From AWTP1-13 sp050248715 (GTDB lineage: Bacteria > Pseudomonadota > Alphaproteobacteria > Rhizobiales > Hyphomicrobiaceae), in assembly GCA_050248715.1 (NCBI GenBank), contig JBFWRV010000002.1:124001-188000 (forward strand): a stretch of DNA of 64,000 nt, given 5' to 3'. Every line of letters starts with the position of its first letter. Within the stretch, counting starts at the first letter, position 1. The notes beneath the pieces were generated by a model that saw only the letters and a list, made by a program, of their open reading frames with translations, did no database searches and was not told the origin of the DNA. Positions 26,999 to 35,756 of this stretch are shown one piece after another. Both the position numbers and the translations under genes were made by a program.

Positions 26999-28483
26999 CT
27001 ACTTGCCCGTGATACCCATCAGCGCCTCGGTGCGGACCACGGGCGGCGGGTTCCACTTGCCCGTGAGCGCCTCCATCTTCGGCGCGTAGAGACGCATCGT
27101 CAGATTGAACGGCCCCTTGGGCGCCGGCAGCCAGTTCGCCTCCCTGTTCGCACCCGGGCTCTCGTTCTGGAAATAGAGGTCGAGGGAGCCATCGGGGTTG
27201 TAGACGAACGGCATCCAACTGCTCACGGCGAAGCGATTGAGGCTGTTGCCGACCTGGAAGCCGTCGGTGTCGTAGAGGGTGATCGACCAGAACGCGTCAA
27301 CGGGCGGCGTCGCGCCCTTGTCGAAGTGGAGCACGTACTTGTTGCTGCCATCGAGCGGTCTGCCGTTCTGGTCGCCCAGATTGAGCGGATAGATGGCATC
27401 CTCGGGCACGTTTGCTCCGAGACCCAGTTGCGCGACAATGGCGCGCTTGAGGTAGTAGTTGCCGTACACACCCATCGTATCGGTGTTCATCGACCAGTGG
27501 CTGGCAACGCGGGCAAGCGTGGCAACCTTCCACTCCATGAGCTTGCGCGCAGCCTCAGGCGCGACCTCCATCGCCTTCTTGACTGCGGGACTGGCCTTCT
27601 CGATGTCGAAGCTCTTGCCCCGCTCGAGTCCCAGCTTCTTCATCTGCTCGATGATCGGGCCGTCCGTGAGATGGGGCGCATTAACCTTCATGAGCTCGGC
27701 GGCGTACGCGAAGTAGCGACCACCCGACATGTTGTCGACCTGCTCCTTCGGAGGCGTCTTCATGTCGACGCTCGGATCAATCGTCACGTGCGGGGCCGGC
27801 GGCGACTTGCCCCAGTGCGACAGCGGCGTAATCTTGTAGCCGGCCTGGATCTTGTGGACCGCATCGTAGTCATGGGGCCCATCCGTCTTGGTCCGACCGA
27901 TGATCCACACGTAGGGGGTCGGCGCATCGATCCGCTGAATGTCCCGGGGAAGCTTGAACTCCTCGATCAGCCGGTCGCGCAGGTCCGGTCTCCAGCCCAC
28001 GGGCGCGACCAGGAAATTGCCGGCCTGCGTGCCGGTGGTGCGCCAGCCCGGCGAAGAAAACACGTCGGACCACATGTCGAGCATCGGCAGCAGATAGTAC
28101 CGCCCGTCGGTGTCCGGCACCGAGACGATCACCGGCTCCTTCGTCAGATCGAGAAAGCCGCTGGAATAGAGCGTATCAAAGTTGGGGCGCACGACGCCCT
28201 TGAAGTTGGCCGGAGGGTACTCGGCAACGTTGACGAACGTGTTCATCGGGCCTTTGAGCGGCTCCTTCCCCGGCTCGACATTGGTTAACTGCTTCCTCGT
28301 CAGGTCCATCGTAACGAGCGGATAGAAATAGAGGTATGCGTTCACTGCGATGGCCTGCGCGTCCTGCTCGCTGATCGTCGCCGCCTGCGCCTGGGCGGAG
28401 GTCGTTTGCCCCGGCCCCAAACACGCAAGCGCGACGAGTGCGCCTGCCAGAATCTGCTTCGATGGGGCTCGTCCGTGCTGCAT
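26999..28483 (-). CDS. Exported DUF1254/DUF1214 protein
   Basis: A 494-aa secreted protein. Signal peptide from ATG 28483 (residues about 10-33, ILAGALVALACLG) with cleavage near SAQA; GGAG lies upstream. DUF1254 spans about 40-180 (AYLYFYPLVTMDLTRKQLTN, NFDTLYSSGFLDLTKEPVIV) and DUF1214 about 365-475 (FWSITLYDTDGFQVGNSLNR, NLTMRLYAPK). The two-domain protein is common in proteobacteria and its function is unknown. It converges on the ABC ATPase gene and is divergent from the FAD oxidoreductase. Confidence 0.88.
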   Translation of the reverse strand: MQHGRAPSKQILAGALVALACLGPGQTTSAQAQAATISEQDAQAIAVNAYLYFYPLVTMDLTRKQLTNVEPGKEPLKGPMNTFVNVAEYPPANFKGVVRPNFDTLYSSGFLDLTKEPVIVSVPDTDGRYYLLPMLDMWSDVFSSPGWRTTGTQAGNFLVAPVGWRPDLRDRLIEEFKLPRDIQRIDAPTPYVWIIGRTKTDGPHDYDAVHKIQAGYKITPLSHWGKSPPAPHVTIDPSVDMKTPPKEQVDNMSGGRYFAYAAELMKVNAPHLTDGPIIEQMKKLGLERGKSFDIEKASPAVKKAMEVAPEAARKLMEWKVATLARVASHWSMNTDTMGVYGNYYLKRAIVAQLGLGANVPEDAIYPLNLGDQNGRPLDGSNKYVLHFDKGATPPVDAFWSITLYDTDGFQVGNSLNRFAVSSWMPFVYNPDGSLDLYFQNESPGANREANWLPAPKGPFNLTMRLYAPKMEALTGKWNPPPVVRTEALMGITGK

Positions 28484-28725
28484 CCCGTGTCTCCGTTGCT
28501 TTGCGCCAATTGTTGACGCAATGGATACGCAGTTGGCGGGAAGGGACACCATTGAGTAATCAGGACCAGTCTGTAATTCGCACCGGAATATCCCCTACGC
28601 ATGCCGACGCCCAGGCGGCACTCCGGCCGCGCATCGTCGTATCCGTGGGAAAAGGGGCGAAACCGGTTGAGCGAAGCGTGCGGTTCAAGCTCTATTGACG
28701 GCCAATCGAACACGTCGAGGCGTCC

Positions 28726-30015
28726 TTGGGCACATCGGCAAGGCGGCTGAGCTATTGGCAGCAGGAGGGCAGCGCCGAGGCGGCGGGCCCGGGCCCGGCC
28801 GTGCCGCGAGACACCGACATCGCCATCGTCGGCGGCGGACTCGCCGGCGTGTCCACAGCCATCGCCGTGCTGCAGCGACAGCCCGGCATTCGCGTCACTC
28901 TGCTCGAGAGCCATTTCGTAGGCTTTGGTGCCAGCGGCCGCAACGGCGGGCTGATCTCGCCGCTGCCGGCACCCGCATGGCTGCTGACAGCCAAAGCCAA
29001 CCCGGACCACGCGTGGGCGCTGCGCGCGCTCAACGGCAAGGTGCACGCACTCGGCGAATGGCTCGCTGCTGCCGTGCCCGAAAGCGAGGCGCAGCCCTGC
29101 TCCCTGCACCTTCAGGCCATGGGCAGGCTCACCACCAGCGGCGTCAGCGAGGTCGCAGCCGTGCTCGATCGCGCCGGCATCGGCCACAGCCTGGCGCCCG
29201 ACGCCCGACGCGGCGGCAGGCCCACCCTCGAGCTGCCCACGTGCATGGTGCACCCCTTCCGCCTTGTGCGTGCGCTCGCGGCCCATGCGGCGCAGCTTGG
29301 CGCTGTCGTGTGCGAGGGGGCGGCCGTCGGCGCGGTCGAAGGGGCGCCGGGCGGGGCGCTGGTCCACCTCGCGGGAGGAGGCTACCTGCGGGCGCGCAAG
29401 GTCGTGCTGTGCACCAATGCCTATACCGCCTCGGTCAAAGCGCCTTCGCCGCCGCGCGCCAAGGTCGTGCGCAACTACATGGTCGCCACCGAACCGCTCG
29501 ATGCCGAAGCCCAGCAGCAGCTCGGAGGCGGCGACGCCTTCATCGTCGAGCTCAACACGGCTTACGTGTTCTATCGCCTGCATCGTGGGCGGCTGATCTA
29601 CGGCGGGGTGGAGACCTTCTTCCGCACGCCGAAATCGGACTACGACGTGCCGCCCTTCATCCGCCGCGCGCTGGACCGGCATCTGGCCAAGAGCATCCCC
29701 TGGCGCAGCCTGCCGGTGGCGATGGACTGGGGCGGCGCCTTCCAGTCCTCGGCCACCGACCTGCCCATCATCACCGCCAGCCCCGAGACCAAGGCGATCA
29801 TTTTCAACATCGGCTACGGCGGCACGGGTGTGGCGCTGTCGCAGATTTTCGCCGCGCACGCCGCTGCCGCTGCGTTGGAGCTGCCCCTTCCGGACGACGA
29901 CGCGCGCCTGGGCGAGATTGCGCGCAACACCAGGGTTCCGCTCATGGGCTTCATGCGGTTCGGGACGCGCGTTGCCTGGGACGTCGCCAAGCGGTTGGCG
30001 CGACCCCGGAGCTAA
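28726..30015 (+). CDS. FAD-dependent oxidoreductase (DAO family, PuuB-like)
   Basis: A 429-aa flavoenzyme of the D-amino-acid-oxidase family. The dinucleotide motif DIAIVGGGLAGVSTA is at about 31-45, VTLLESHFVGFGASGRNGG follows, and the C-terminal FAD contact IIFNIGYGGTGVALSQ lies near 360-375. The N-terminal SYWQQEG and the overall pattern resemble gamma-glutamylputrescine oxidase and related amine oxidases, so a secondary amine or amino acid substrate is likely. The start is a TTG at 28726 with CGAGG 5 bp upstream; no ATG lies in the region. It converges on the amidase with a 17-bp gap. Confidence 0.85.
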   Translation: MGTSARRLSYWQQEGSAEAAGPGPAVPRDTDIAIVGGGLAGVSTAIAVLQRQPGIRVTLLESHFVGFGASGRNGGLISPLPAPAWLLTAKANPDHAWALRALNGKVHALGEWLAAAVPESEAQPCSLHLQAMGRLTTSGVSEVAAVLDRAGIGHSLAPDARRGGRPTLELPTCMVHPFRLVRALAAHAAQLGAVVCEGAAVGAVEGAPGGALVHLAGGGYLRARKVVLCTNAYTASVKAPSPPRAKVVRNYMVATEPLDAEAQQQLGGGDAFIVELNTAYVFYRLHRGRLIYGGVETFFRTPKSDYDVPPFIRRALDRHLAKSIPWRSLPVAMDWGGAFQSSATDLPIITASPETKAIIFNIGYGGTGVALSQIFAAHAAAAALELPLPDDDARLGEIARNTRVPLMGFMRFGTRVAWDVAKRLARPRS

Positions 30016-30032
30016 ACGACTCGACGGCTGCC

Positions 30033-31487
30033 TCAGGCGGGCGGCACGGTGCCCGGCCGGGGATCGATGGGCACGCCGGGCTGAACGCCAACCGCCTGCT
30101 CGAACAGCACGGCCGCCTGCAACATGGCAGCCTCGCCCCGGTGTCGCCCCACGAGTTGCAGCCCCACGGGCCGCCCATAGCGATCGAAGCCGCAGGGTAT
30201 CGCCATCGACGGCAGGCCCATCACCGTCGTCGCCGCCGTGATCAGCGAGGCACCGAGATAGTGCTCGAGCTTGCGGCCGTCGATGGAGGCGGGCATGCGC
30301 AAAGTGACGTCGAAGGCGGGCGTCGAGGCGCCCGGCGTCACCAGCAAATCGTAGGTGGCGAAGAACTGAGCCGTGCGCCGGAACAACGCGGCACGCTCGC
30401 GCTCGGCGGCCGCGATCTGGCTCGGCGTCTGCTTCAGGCCCTGCTCCGTGTTCCAGATGATGTCCTGCTTGATCATGTCGCGGTGCGTCGCCAGCATCAG
30501 CTCGCGGTCGACGACGTAGTGCTGCGCACGCAGGGCCATGAAGGCCTCGGCGATGTTGCCGAGGTCGGGGCTCGCTTCCTCGACCACGGCACCCAGCGCC
30601 TCGAAGCGGCGTGCGGCCATAGTGCAGATCTCCCGCGTCTCACGGTCTACCGGCACCTGGCCGCCGAAGTCCGCCGTGAACGCCACACGCTTGGGTGCCA
30701 CGGGCCTCGCCACGGCGTCGGCAAAGGGCTGCGCGGGGGCATCGAACGTGAGGGGATCGCGCGGACACAGCCCCGTCATGGTGTCGAGGAAGAGCGCGAC
30801 GTCGGCGACGGTGCGCGCCATCGGCCCCTGCACCGAAAGCGGCGCAAAAAGATTGTTGGAGGTGCCGCGCGTCACGCGTCCGGCCGACGACCGCAATCCC
30901 ACGACGGAGCAGTAGGTCGCAGGCCGCCTCAGGCTCCCGGCATGATCCGTGCCGTGTGCCAGCCACACCTCGCCGGCGGCCAGCGCCGCGGCGCCGCCGC
31001 CCGTCGACCCGCCGGAGGTCAGCGCCGTGTTCCAGGGGTTGCGCGTGCGCCCGAACACCTCGTTGAACGTCGAGCCGCCAGCCCCGAACTCCGGCGTGTT
31101 GGACTTGGCGATGACGATGCCACCCTTGCGCTCGATGCGCTCGACCACCGGATGCGAGGCCGCGGGCACGTGATCCCGGAAGATCGGCGAGCCATAAGTG
31201 GTCCGAACGCCCGCGACATCGGCCAAATCCTTGATGGCGATGGGCAGGCCGTCGAGCCAGCCGGGCTCGCCCTCCGCCTCCCGGCGCTCGCCGCGCATCA
31301 GCGCGTGCGCATGCTCACGAGCGCGCGCGAAGCACAGGGTCGGCAGCGCATTGATGGCCGGCTCCACGTCGCCGATGCGCCGCTCCGCCGCGTCGATCAG
31401 GTCGAGCGGAGTGATGTCGCCCCGCTTCAGGCGAGCCACCGCTTCCGTCGCGCTCAGGCGGATCAGCTCATCGTGAGAACCGGGCAC
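30033..31487 (-). CDS. Amidase signature enzyme
   Basis: A 484-aa hydrolase with the Ser-Ser-Lys catalytic triad: K86 (IAIKDLAD), S161 (TSGGSTGGGAAAL) and nucleophile S185 (DHAGSLRRPA). Such enzymes cleave carboxamides or ureido groups. The start is GTG 31487; no ATG lies close. It is the last gene of a minus-strand unit after a PPOX-type flavoprotein and a dienelactone hydrolase (6-bp gap), which suggests a small catabolic operon. The position converging on an amine oxidase-like gene also fits nitrogen-compound breakdown. Substrate not predictable. Confidence 0.87.
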   Translation of the reverse strand: MPGSHDELIRLSATEAVARLKRGDITPLDLIDAAERRIGDVEPAINALPTLCFARAREHAHALMRGERREAEGEPGWLDGLPIAIKDLADVAGVRTTYGSPIFRDHVPAASHPVVERIERKGGIVIAKSNTPEFGAGGSTFNEVFGRTRNPWNTALTSGGSTGGGAAALAAGEVWLAHGTDHAGSLRRPATYCSVVGLRSSAGRVTRGTSNNLFAPLSVQGPMARTVADVALFLDTMTGLCPRDPLTFDAPAQPFADAVARPVAPKRVAFTADFGGQVPVDRETREICTMAARRFEALGAVVEEASPDLGNIAEAFMALRAQHYVVDRELMLATHRDMIKQDIIWNTEQGLKQTPSQIAAAERERAALFRRTAQFFATYDLLVTPGASTPAFDVTLRMPASIDGRKLEHYLGASLITAATTVMGLPSMAIPCGFDRYGRPVGLQLVGRHRGEAAMLQAAVLFEQAVGVQPGVPIDPRPGTVPPA

Positions 31488-31493
31488 GGGGCG

Positions 31494-32171
31494 TCACCGC
31501 GCGCCCAGGTGCGTTGCCCAGAAGGCCAGCGTGCGCTCCCAGGCGAGTTCGGCCGCGGCGCGGTCGTGGACATCGCGCTGCTCGTTGACGAAGGCATGGT
31601 CGGCGTCGTAGCGGAAGATCTCGGCCTTCTTGCCGGCGGCCTTCAGCCCCGCCTCGAACGCGTCGACGGCTGCCGGCGTGCACCAGTCGTCGCGATTGGC
31701 GAAGTGGGCCTGCAGCGGCACCTTGACGTCGGCCGGCTTGGCCACGGTATCGGGAGGCAGACCGTAGAAGCACACCGCCGCGCTGAGCTCCGGGATGCGG
31801 CACGCGCCGAGGATCGTCACCGCGCCGCCAAGGCAGAACCCGGTGAGGCCCACCTTCGCGCCGCCCTGGGCGAGCAGTTGCGCGGCGCCCCGCACGACCT
31901 GGTCGGTGGCATCGAGGAAATTGAGCGAGTTCATCTCGCGTCCCGCCGCCTCCGTGTCGTGGTAGGGGACGACGGTGCCGGCATAGAGGTCGGGCGCCAG
32001 CGCCTCGTAGCCGGCCAGCGCGAAGCGGTCGCAGATGCCCTTGATCTGGTCCTGCAGGCCCCACCACTCCTGAATGACGACGACGCCCGGCGCCTTGGCG
32101 CGCGCGGCCTTCGCCAGGTAGCCGGCCGCCTGCTTGCCGTCCGGCCGCTTGAAGTTGATCCTCGTGCCCAT
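31494..32171 (-). CDS. Dienelactone hydrolase family protein
   Basis: A 225-aa alpha/beta hydrolase. The Cys-Asp-His triad of dienelactone hydrolases is present: C113 in GFCLGGA, D161 or D162 in NRDDWCTP and H192 in YDADHAF; E35 in IQEWWG is the conserved Glu that activates the Cys. The length is typical (about 230 aa). Start ATG 32171 has AGGAGGAGG upstream. It would hydrolyse lactone or ester bonds of muconolactone-type intermediates. It lies between a PPOX-type gene (20-bp gap) and an amidase (6-bp gap). Confidence 0.9.
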   Translation of the reverse strand: MGTRINFKRPDGKQAAGYLAKAARAKAPGVVVIQEWWGLQDQIKGICDRFALAGYEALAPDLYAGTVVPYHDTEAAGREMNSLNFLDATDQVVRGAAQLLAQGGAKVGLTGFCLGGAVTILGACRIPELSAAVCFYGLPPDTVAKPADVKVPLQAHFANRDDWCTPAAVDAFEAGLKAAGKKAEIFRYDADHAFVNEQRDVHDRAAAELAWERTLAFWATHLGAR

Positions 32172-32191
32172 CGCCTCCTCCTTGTCCTGAT

Positions 32192-32815
32192 CTAGTAGAG
32201 CCCGCGCTCGGCCATCACCCGACCCTGGCGCTCGTTCTCCTCGCTTGTGAGGCCGCGCACCTGGTCGAGCAGCATCTCGGCGTAGCTCGGCAGGCTGGCG
32301 CGGTCGAGGTGCCGGCTGGCGTCCCACAGGGCCGAGCGCACCAGCGCCTTGGCGCAATGCAGGAATGCCTCCTCCACTTCGATCAGAAGCCCCACCTTCG
32401 GCTCCCGGCTGCCGACCGCGCTCGGGGCCAGCAGCCGCACGTCGCTGGTGATGCGCGCGGTGCCGTTGATGCGCAGCGTCTCGTTCATGCCGGGCACGAG
32501 GAACAACAGGCCGATGCGGGGATTGGCGAGCAGGTTGGTCATCGCGTCGAGGCGATTGTTGCCGACGCGATCGGGAAGCAGCAGGGTGACGTCGTCGAGC
32601 ACGCGCACGAAGCCTGCAGGATCGCCGCGCGGGGAGACGTCGGCGCCGTTCGGACCCTGCGTGGCGATGACGCAGAAGGGCGACAGGGCGATGATGCGGC
32701 GGCAATGGTGGTCGAGTGCGCGCAGCACCTTGTCCGTCGCACGGCTCATCGGCGCGTGATGCAGAGAGCGCAGGCTCGCCTCGTCGGTGATGAACGCGAT
32801 GTCGTCTGTGCGCAT
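32192..32815 (-). CDS. Pyridoxamine 5'-phosphate oxidase-like FMN protein
   Basis: A 207-aa split-barrel flavoprotein of the MSMEG_1061-type PPOX subgroup. Characteristic parts are SPFCVIATQGPNGADVSPRG (about 44-63), LLPDRVGNNRLDAMTNLLAN and the C-terminal FLHCAKALVRSALWD. These proteins bind FMN or F420 and often reduce small organic compounds; exact activity is unknown. The start is taken as ATG 32815, where family homology begins. First gene of the operon with the dienelactone hydrolase and amidase, divergent from an OsmC gene. Confidence 0.8.
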   Translation of the reverse strand: MRTDDIAFITDEASLRSLHHAPMSRATDKVLRALDHHCRRIIALSPFCVIATQGPNGADVSPRGDPAGFVRVLDDVTLLLPDRVGNNRLDAMTNLLANPRIGLLFLVPGMNETLRINGTARITSDVRLLAPSAVGSREPKVGLLIEVEEAFLHCAKALVRSALWDASRHLDRASLPSYAEMLLDQVRGLTSEENERQGRVMAERGLY

Positions 32816-32926
32816 GCGGCGTGATCCCCGGGGTGATCCCACTCCGCCGATCCTAGCACCGCTTGTTGCCGGCCGCACCGCGCGGTATGCAAGGCCCACG
32901 CTCCAGCGCAGAGGCGAGAACGCACC

Positions 32927-33433
32927 ATGGACGCCGCAGCCCTCAAGGCCCTGCAGGCCCCCCTGAAGGACACCTACCGCGAAAAACCGGAAGCGGCCGT
33001 CGTTACGCTGAAAGCCGAGGGCAACATCGGCGAGGGGGTCACCTGCTCGGTCAAGACCGGCAAAGCCTTGGTGGAGGCCGGGCTGCACCCGGCAACCGGC
33101 GGCACGGGCCTCAGTGCCTGCTCCGGCGACATGCTGCTGGAGGCGCTCGTCGCCTGCGCCGGCGTGACGCTCAACGCGGTCGCGACCGCCCTCGGCCTTT
33201 CCGTGCGCGACGCGCGCATTCGCGCGGAGGGCGACCTCGATTTCCGCGGCACGCTGGGTGTCGCCAAGGACGCCCCCGTGGGCTTCCGCGACGTGCGCCT
33301 GACCTTCGAGATCGACGGCGACCTCAGCGAGGAGCAGCGCGCCACCCTGATGAAGCTGACCGAGCGGTATTGCGTGGTCTATCAGACCCTGCGCCAGCCC
33401 CCGCCGATCGCGATCACCAGCCGCCTGGCCTGA
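32927..33433 (+). CDS. OsmC/Ohr-family peroxide-detoxifying protein
   Basis: A 168-aa OsmC-fold protein. OsmC and Ohr reduce organic hydroperoxides with two reactive cysteines; here candidates are C77 (LVACAGVT) and C149 (TERYCVVYQTL), with C65 nearby. The GGTGLSACSGDMLLEALVAC segment matches the central helix of the family. Length is slightly above Ohr (about 140 aa) because of an N-terminal extension. Divergent from the PPOX operon, 111 bp apart. Confidence 0.87.
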   Translation: MDAAALKALQAPLKDTYREKPEAAVVTLKAEGNIGEGVTCSVKTGKALVEAGLHPATGGTGLSACSGDMLLEALVACAGVTLNAVATALGLSVRDARIRAEGDLDFRGTLGVAKDAPVGFRDVRLTFEIDGDLSEEQRATLMKLTERYCVVYQTLRQPPPIAITSRLA

Positions 33434-33454
33434 AAAAACGCCTCCCGTCGTCCT

Positions 33455-33470
33455 TGTTCCGACCGGAACA
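33455..33470. promoter_or_regulatory. Palindrome TGTTCC-N4-GGAACA
   Basis: Perfect 6-bp arms, about 20 bp after the OsmC stop and 108 bp before the Pro/Ala-rich protein gene. Could be an operator or a weak hairpin; no consensus recognised. Confidence 0.3.
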
Positions 33471-33577
33471 GCGAGCCGGCGCCGGCGCGCCTATAAAGGG
33501 CTCAGCTGCCCACGGCGGTTGTCATCCGTTCCACAAGTTCCGGAGACAGCCACCACCGCTCGGAGACGGAGACGGCA

Positions 33578-34090
33578 ATGTTCCACACCAGCGCACGCAT
33601 GATCATGAGCGGCATCGCCGCCATCGCGCTCGGCGCCATGAGCGGCTGGGTGATCATCGACCGGATGCCGAAGAAGGCCCAGGAGGCCCCCGCCCGAGCC
33701 GCCGCCGTCGTCGTTCCCGACACGCGCACCACCGCGGCCGAGCCTACCGCTCCCTCCCCGCCCGCCGCCAAGCCCTCGGCTCCCGCTGCGCCGCCCGCAG
33801 CCGCGACGCCGCCACCCCGTATTGCCGCCCCCGCCAACCCCCCACCCGCCGTCGTCGAGCCCGACAAGGACCCCGCCGCGAAGCCCGCCGCAAGCTCGCC
33901 CGGCAAGCCGCAGATCCGCCTCGATCCCGGCCGCGGCGAGGGAAGCGTGGAGATCGGCGATGCCGGCGTCTCCGCCGACAAGAAAGGCCGCATCCGCATC
34001 AAGGGCCCCGACCTCGGATTCAGCTTCGATCCCGAGGAAGGCGAGTTCAGGGTCCGCACCCCCAAGGGCTCCTTCGGGATCGACTGGTGA
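33578..34090 (+). CDS. Membrane-anchored Pro/Ala-rich hypothetical protein
   Basis: A 170-aa protein with one N-terminal membrane segment (about residues 8-27, MIMSGIAAIALGAMSGWVII), a long Pro/Ala linker (about 35-112, several PAAP-like runs) and a short C-terminal module KGRIRIKGPDLGFSFDPEEG that ends VRTPKGSFGIDW. The layout suggests a periplasmic module held away from the membrane by a flexible arm. No family recognised. Low-complexity linker makes homology searching unreliable. It converges on the DUF924 gene. Confidence 0.65.
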   Translation: MFHTSARMIMSGIAAIALGAMSGWVIIDRMPKKAQEAPARAAAVVVPDTRTTAAEPTAPSPPAAKPSAPAAPPAAATPPPRIAAPANPPPAVVEPDKDPAAKPAASSPGKPQIRLDPGRGEGSVEIGDAGVSADKKGRIRIKGPDLGFSFDPEEGEFRVRTPKGSFGIDW

Positions 34091-34105
34091 GCCCGCCACC
34101 CGCGG

Positions 34106-34666
34106 CTAGAACGAGCTGTCCGGCCCTGCCAGGAACTCGATCTCCTCGGGCGTGGACACGCGCCCGAGGACAGCGTTTCGGTGCGGGAAGCGGCCGAACC
34201 GATCGATGATCACCTTGTGCGCCTCGGCCCAGCGTAGGGCTTCCGGCCCGAGGGTCGCGAACAGCGCCACCGATCGCTTCTGCACCTCGGCATCCTCGGA
34301 GTGCTCGAACGGCAGGTAGAAGAACTGCCGCCGCTCCGTATCCAGGCCGCGGTCGAGCCCCCGTGACACGGCGGCCTCGGCGATGCCGAAGGCCTTGGGA
34401 TCGGAGGCGAAAGCCGCAGGCGTGCCGCGAAACATGTTGCGGGAGAACTGGTCGAGCACGATCGTGGCCGCAAGAGCCGTGTCGGCATCGCGAACGCAGT
34501 CCTCGTGGGCCAGCGCCGCCACGTGGCGGTGCACCGGGCCGAACCTCTCCTGGAGTGCAGCGTCGAAGGCATCGTCCTTCTTGAACCACTGCTCTGGTAC
34601 GCATTCCTCGAACCAGAAGCGCAGCACATCACCCACCCAGCCTTGCCGCTCCATAGCCTCACTCAT
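34106..34666 (-). CDS. DUF924 family protein
   Basis: A 186-aa alpha-helical protein. Family motifs are VLRFWFEE near the N-terminus, VLDQFSRNMFRGTPAAFASD in the centre, and RRQFFYLPFEHSEDAEVQ followed by HKVIIDRFGRFPHRNAVLGR. Members have a TPR-like fold and no assigned activity. The start ATG 34666 overlaps the stop of the DapA-like gene by one base, so it is translationally coupled and is the last gene of a five-gene operon. Confidence 0.88.
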   Translation of the reverse strand: MSEAMERQGWVGDVLRFWFEECVPEQWFKKDDAFDAALQERFGPVHRHVAALAHEDCVRDADTALAATIVLDQFSRNMFRGTPAAFASDPKAFGIAEAAVSRGLDRGLDTERRQFFYLPFEHSEDAEVQKRSVALFATLGPEALRWAEAHKVIIDRFGRFPHRNAVLGRVSTPEEIEFLAGPDSSF

Positions 34667-35730
34667 CAAGATCGCCACCGCTCCAGGTTCTCGCGTACGA
34701 ACGCATCGTCCGTGAGCTCGGGATAGGTTGCATAGAGCCGGTCGATGCCCGCGCCCTGACCCGGACTCAGCACCTCCTTCGGGTCGAGACAGTAGCCCGC
34801 GCGCATGAGGCCCTGCCGGCGCAGAACTTCGTGGCAGCCTGGAATGCAACCGGCAAACTTGTTGGCGACGTCGAAGATCACGCTGTTGCAGTCCGTCACC
34901 ATGGCATCGAGCGCCAGCACCTCGTCCGGCACGCCGCCGCTGCCGACGCAGCCGTGCACCCGGTCCAGCAGCTCCACCGCGCGCCTGGTCCAGACGCTCC
35001 AATGCCCGAGCAGGCCGCCCTTGAAGCGCAGCACCGCGTCGCGCCCGGCCGTGCGGATGCGCAGGGGCGTGACGAGGTCGGCGACGATATGATCGTCGTT
35101 GCCGGTGTAGAGGGTGATGCGCTCCTCGGCGCCGGCGGCCAGCACGCCGAACGCGACATCGAGCGTCTTGTAGCGATCGAACGGCGCGACCTTGATCGCG
35201 ATCACGTTGTCGATGGCCGCAAAGCGGGTCCAGAAGCCGCGCGAGAGCGCGATGCCGCCCACCGCCGTCTGCAGGTAGAAGCCGATCAGCGGCATCTCGC
35301 GGGCTACGGCGGTGCAATGCGCGACGATCTCGTCCTCGGTGGCCCCCTGCATGGCGCCGAGGCCCAGCAGCACGGCGTGGTAGCCGAGGGCGCGCGCCAG
35401 CTTTGCCTCATCGACCGCCTGTGCCGTCCGGCCGATGGCACCGGCAATCATCAGCAGCGGCCTCCGCGCCCAGGCCTCCGCCGTCTCGGCCGCAAGCTCC
35501 AGCACCGGCCGGTAGAGGCCGACGTCGCGGATCTGGAACTGCGTCGCGTGCACGCCGACGGCCAGCCCTCCCGAGCCCGCATCGATGTAGTAGCGCGACA
35601 GCGACCGCTGCGAGACCTTGTCGAACCGGCGGTCCTCGTCGAGCGCGAGCGGGTGGGCCGGCAGCACGGCGCCCTGGCGCAGAACGGCCAGCACATCGGC
35701 CGGCAGATCGGTCCACGAGGTTCCACGCAT
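34666..35730 (-). CDS. Dihydrodipicolinate synthase (DapA)-family aldolase or lyase
   Basis: A 354-aa TIM-barrel protein, longer than DapA (about 290 aa) because of a C-terminal helical region. The Schiff-base Lys is K180 (VIAIKVAPFDRYKTL) and the partner Tyr is probably Y152 (GFYLQTAVGG). DapA relatives split or condense pyruvate-containing compounds such as sugar acids. The operon context (enolase-superfamily dehydratase, epimerase-like protein, acetyltransferase) points to catabolism of a sugar acid or similar rather than lysine synthesis. ATG 35730, 26 bp after the GNAT stop. Confidence 0.83.
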   Translation of the reverse strand: MRGTSWTDLPADVLAVLRQGAVLPAHPLALDEDRRFDKVSQRSLSRYYIDAGSGGLAVGVHATQFQIRDVGLYRPVLELAAETAEAWARRPLLMIAGAIGRTAQAVDEAKLARALGYHAVLLGLGAMQGATEDEIVAHCTAVAREMPLIGFYLQTAVGGIALSRGFWTRFAAIDNVIAIKVAPFDRYKTLDVAFGVLAAGAEERITLYTGNDDHIVADLVTPLRIRTAGRDAVLRFKGGLLGHWSVWTRRAVELLDRVHGCVGSGGVPDEVLALDAMVTDCNSVIFDVANKFAGCIPGCHEVLRRQGLMRAGYCLDPKEVLSPGQGAGIDRLYATYPELTDDAFVRENLERWRS

Positions 35731-35756
35731 GGCTCAAATCCTCGCTGCGGGAGCAC

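Noticed and set aside
28695..32195. Plus-strand open frame of about 1170 codons across several genes
   Set aside because: It crosses real genes of both strands (FAD oxidoreductase, amidase, dienelactone hydrolase) in the wrong frame and has no recognisable domain.
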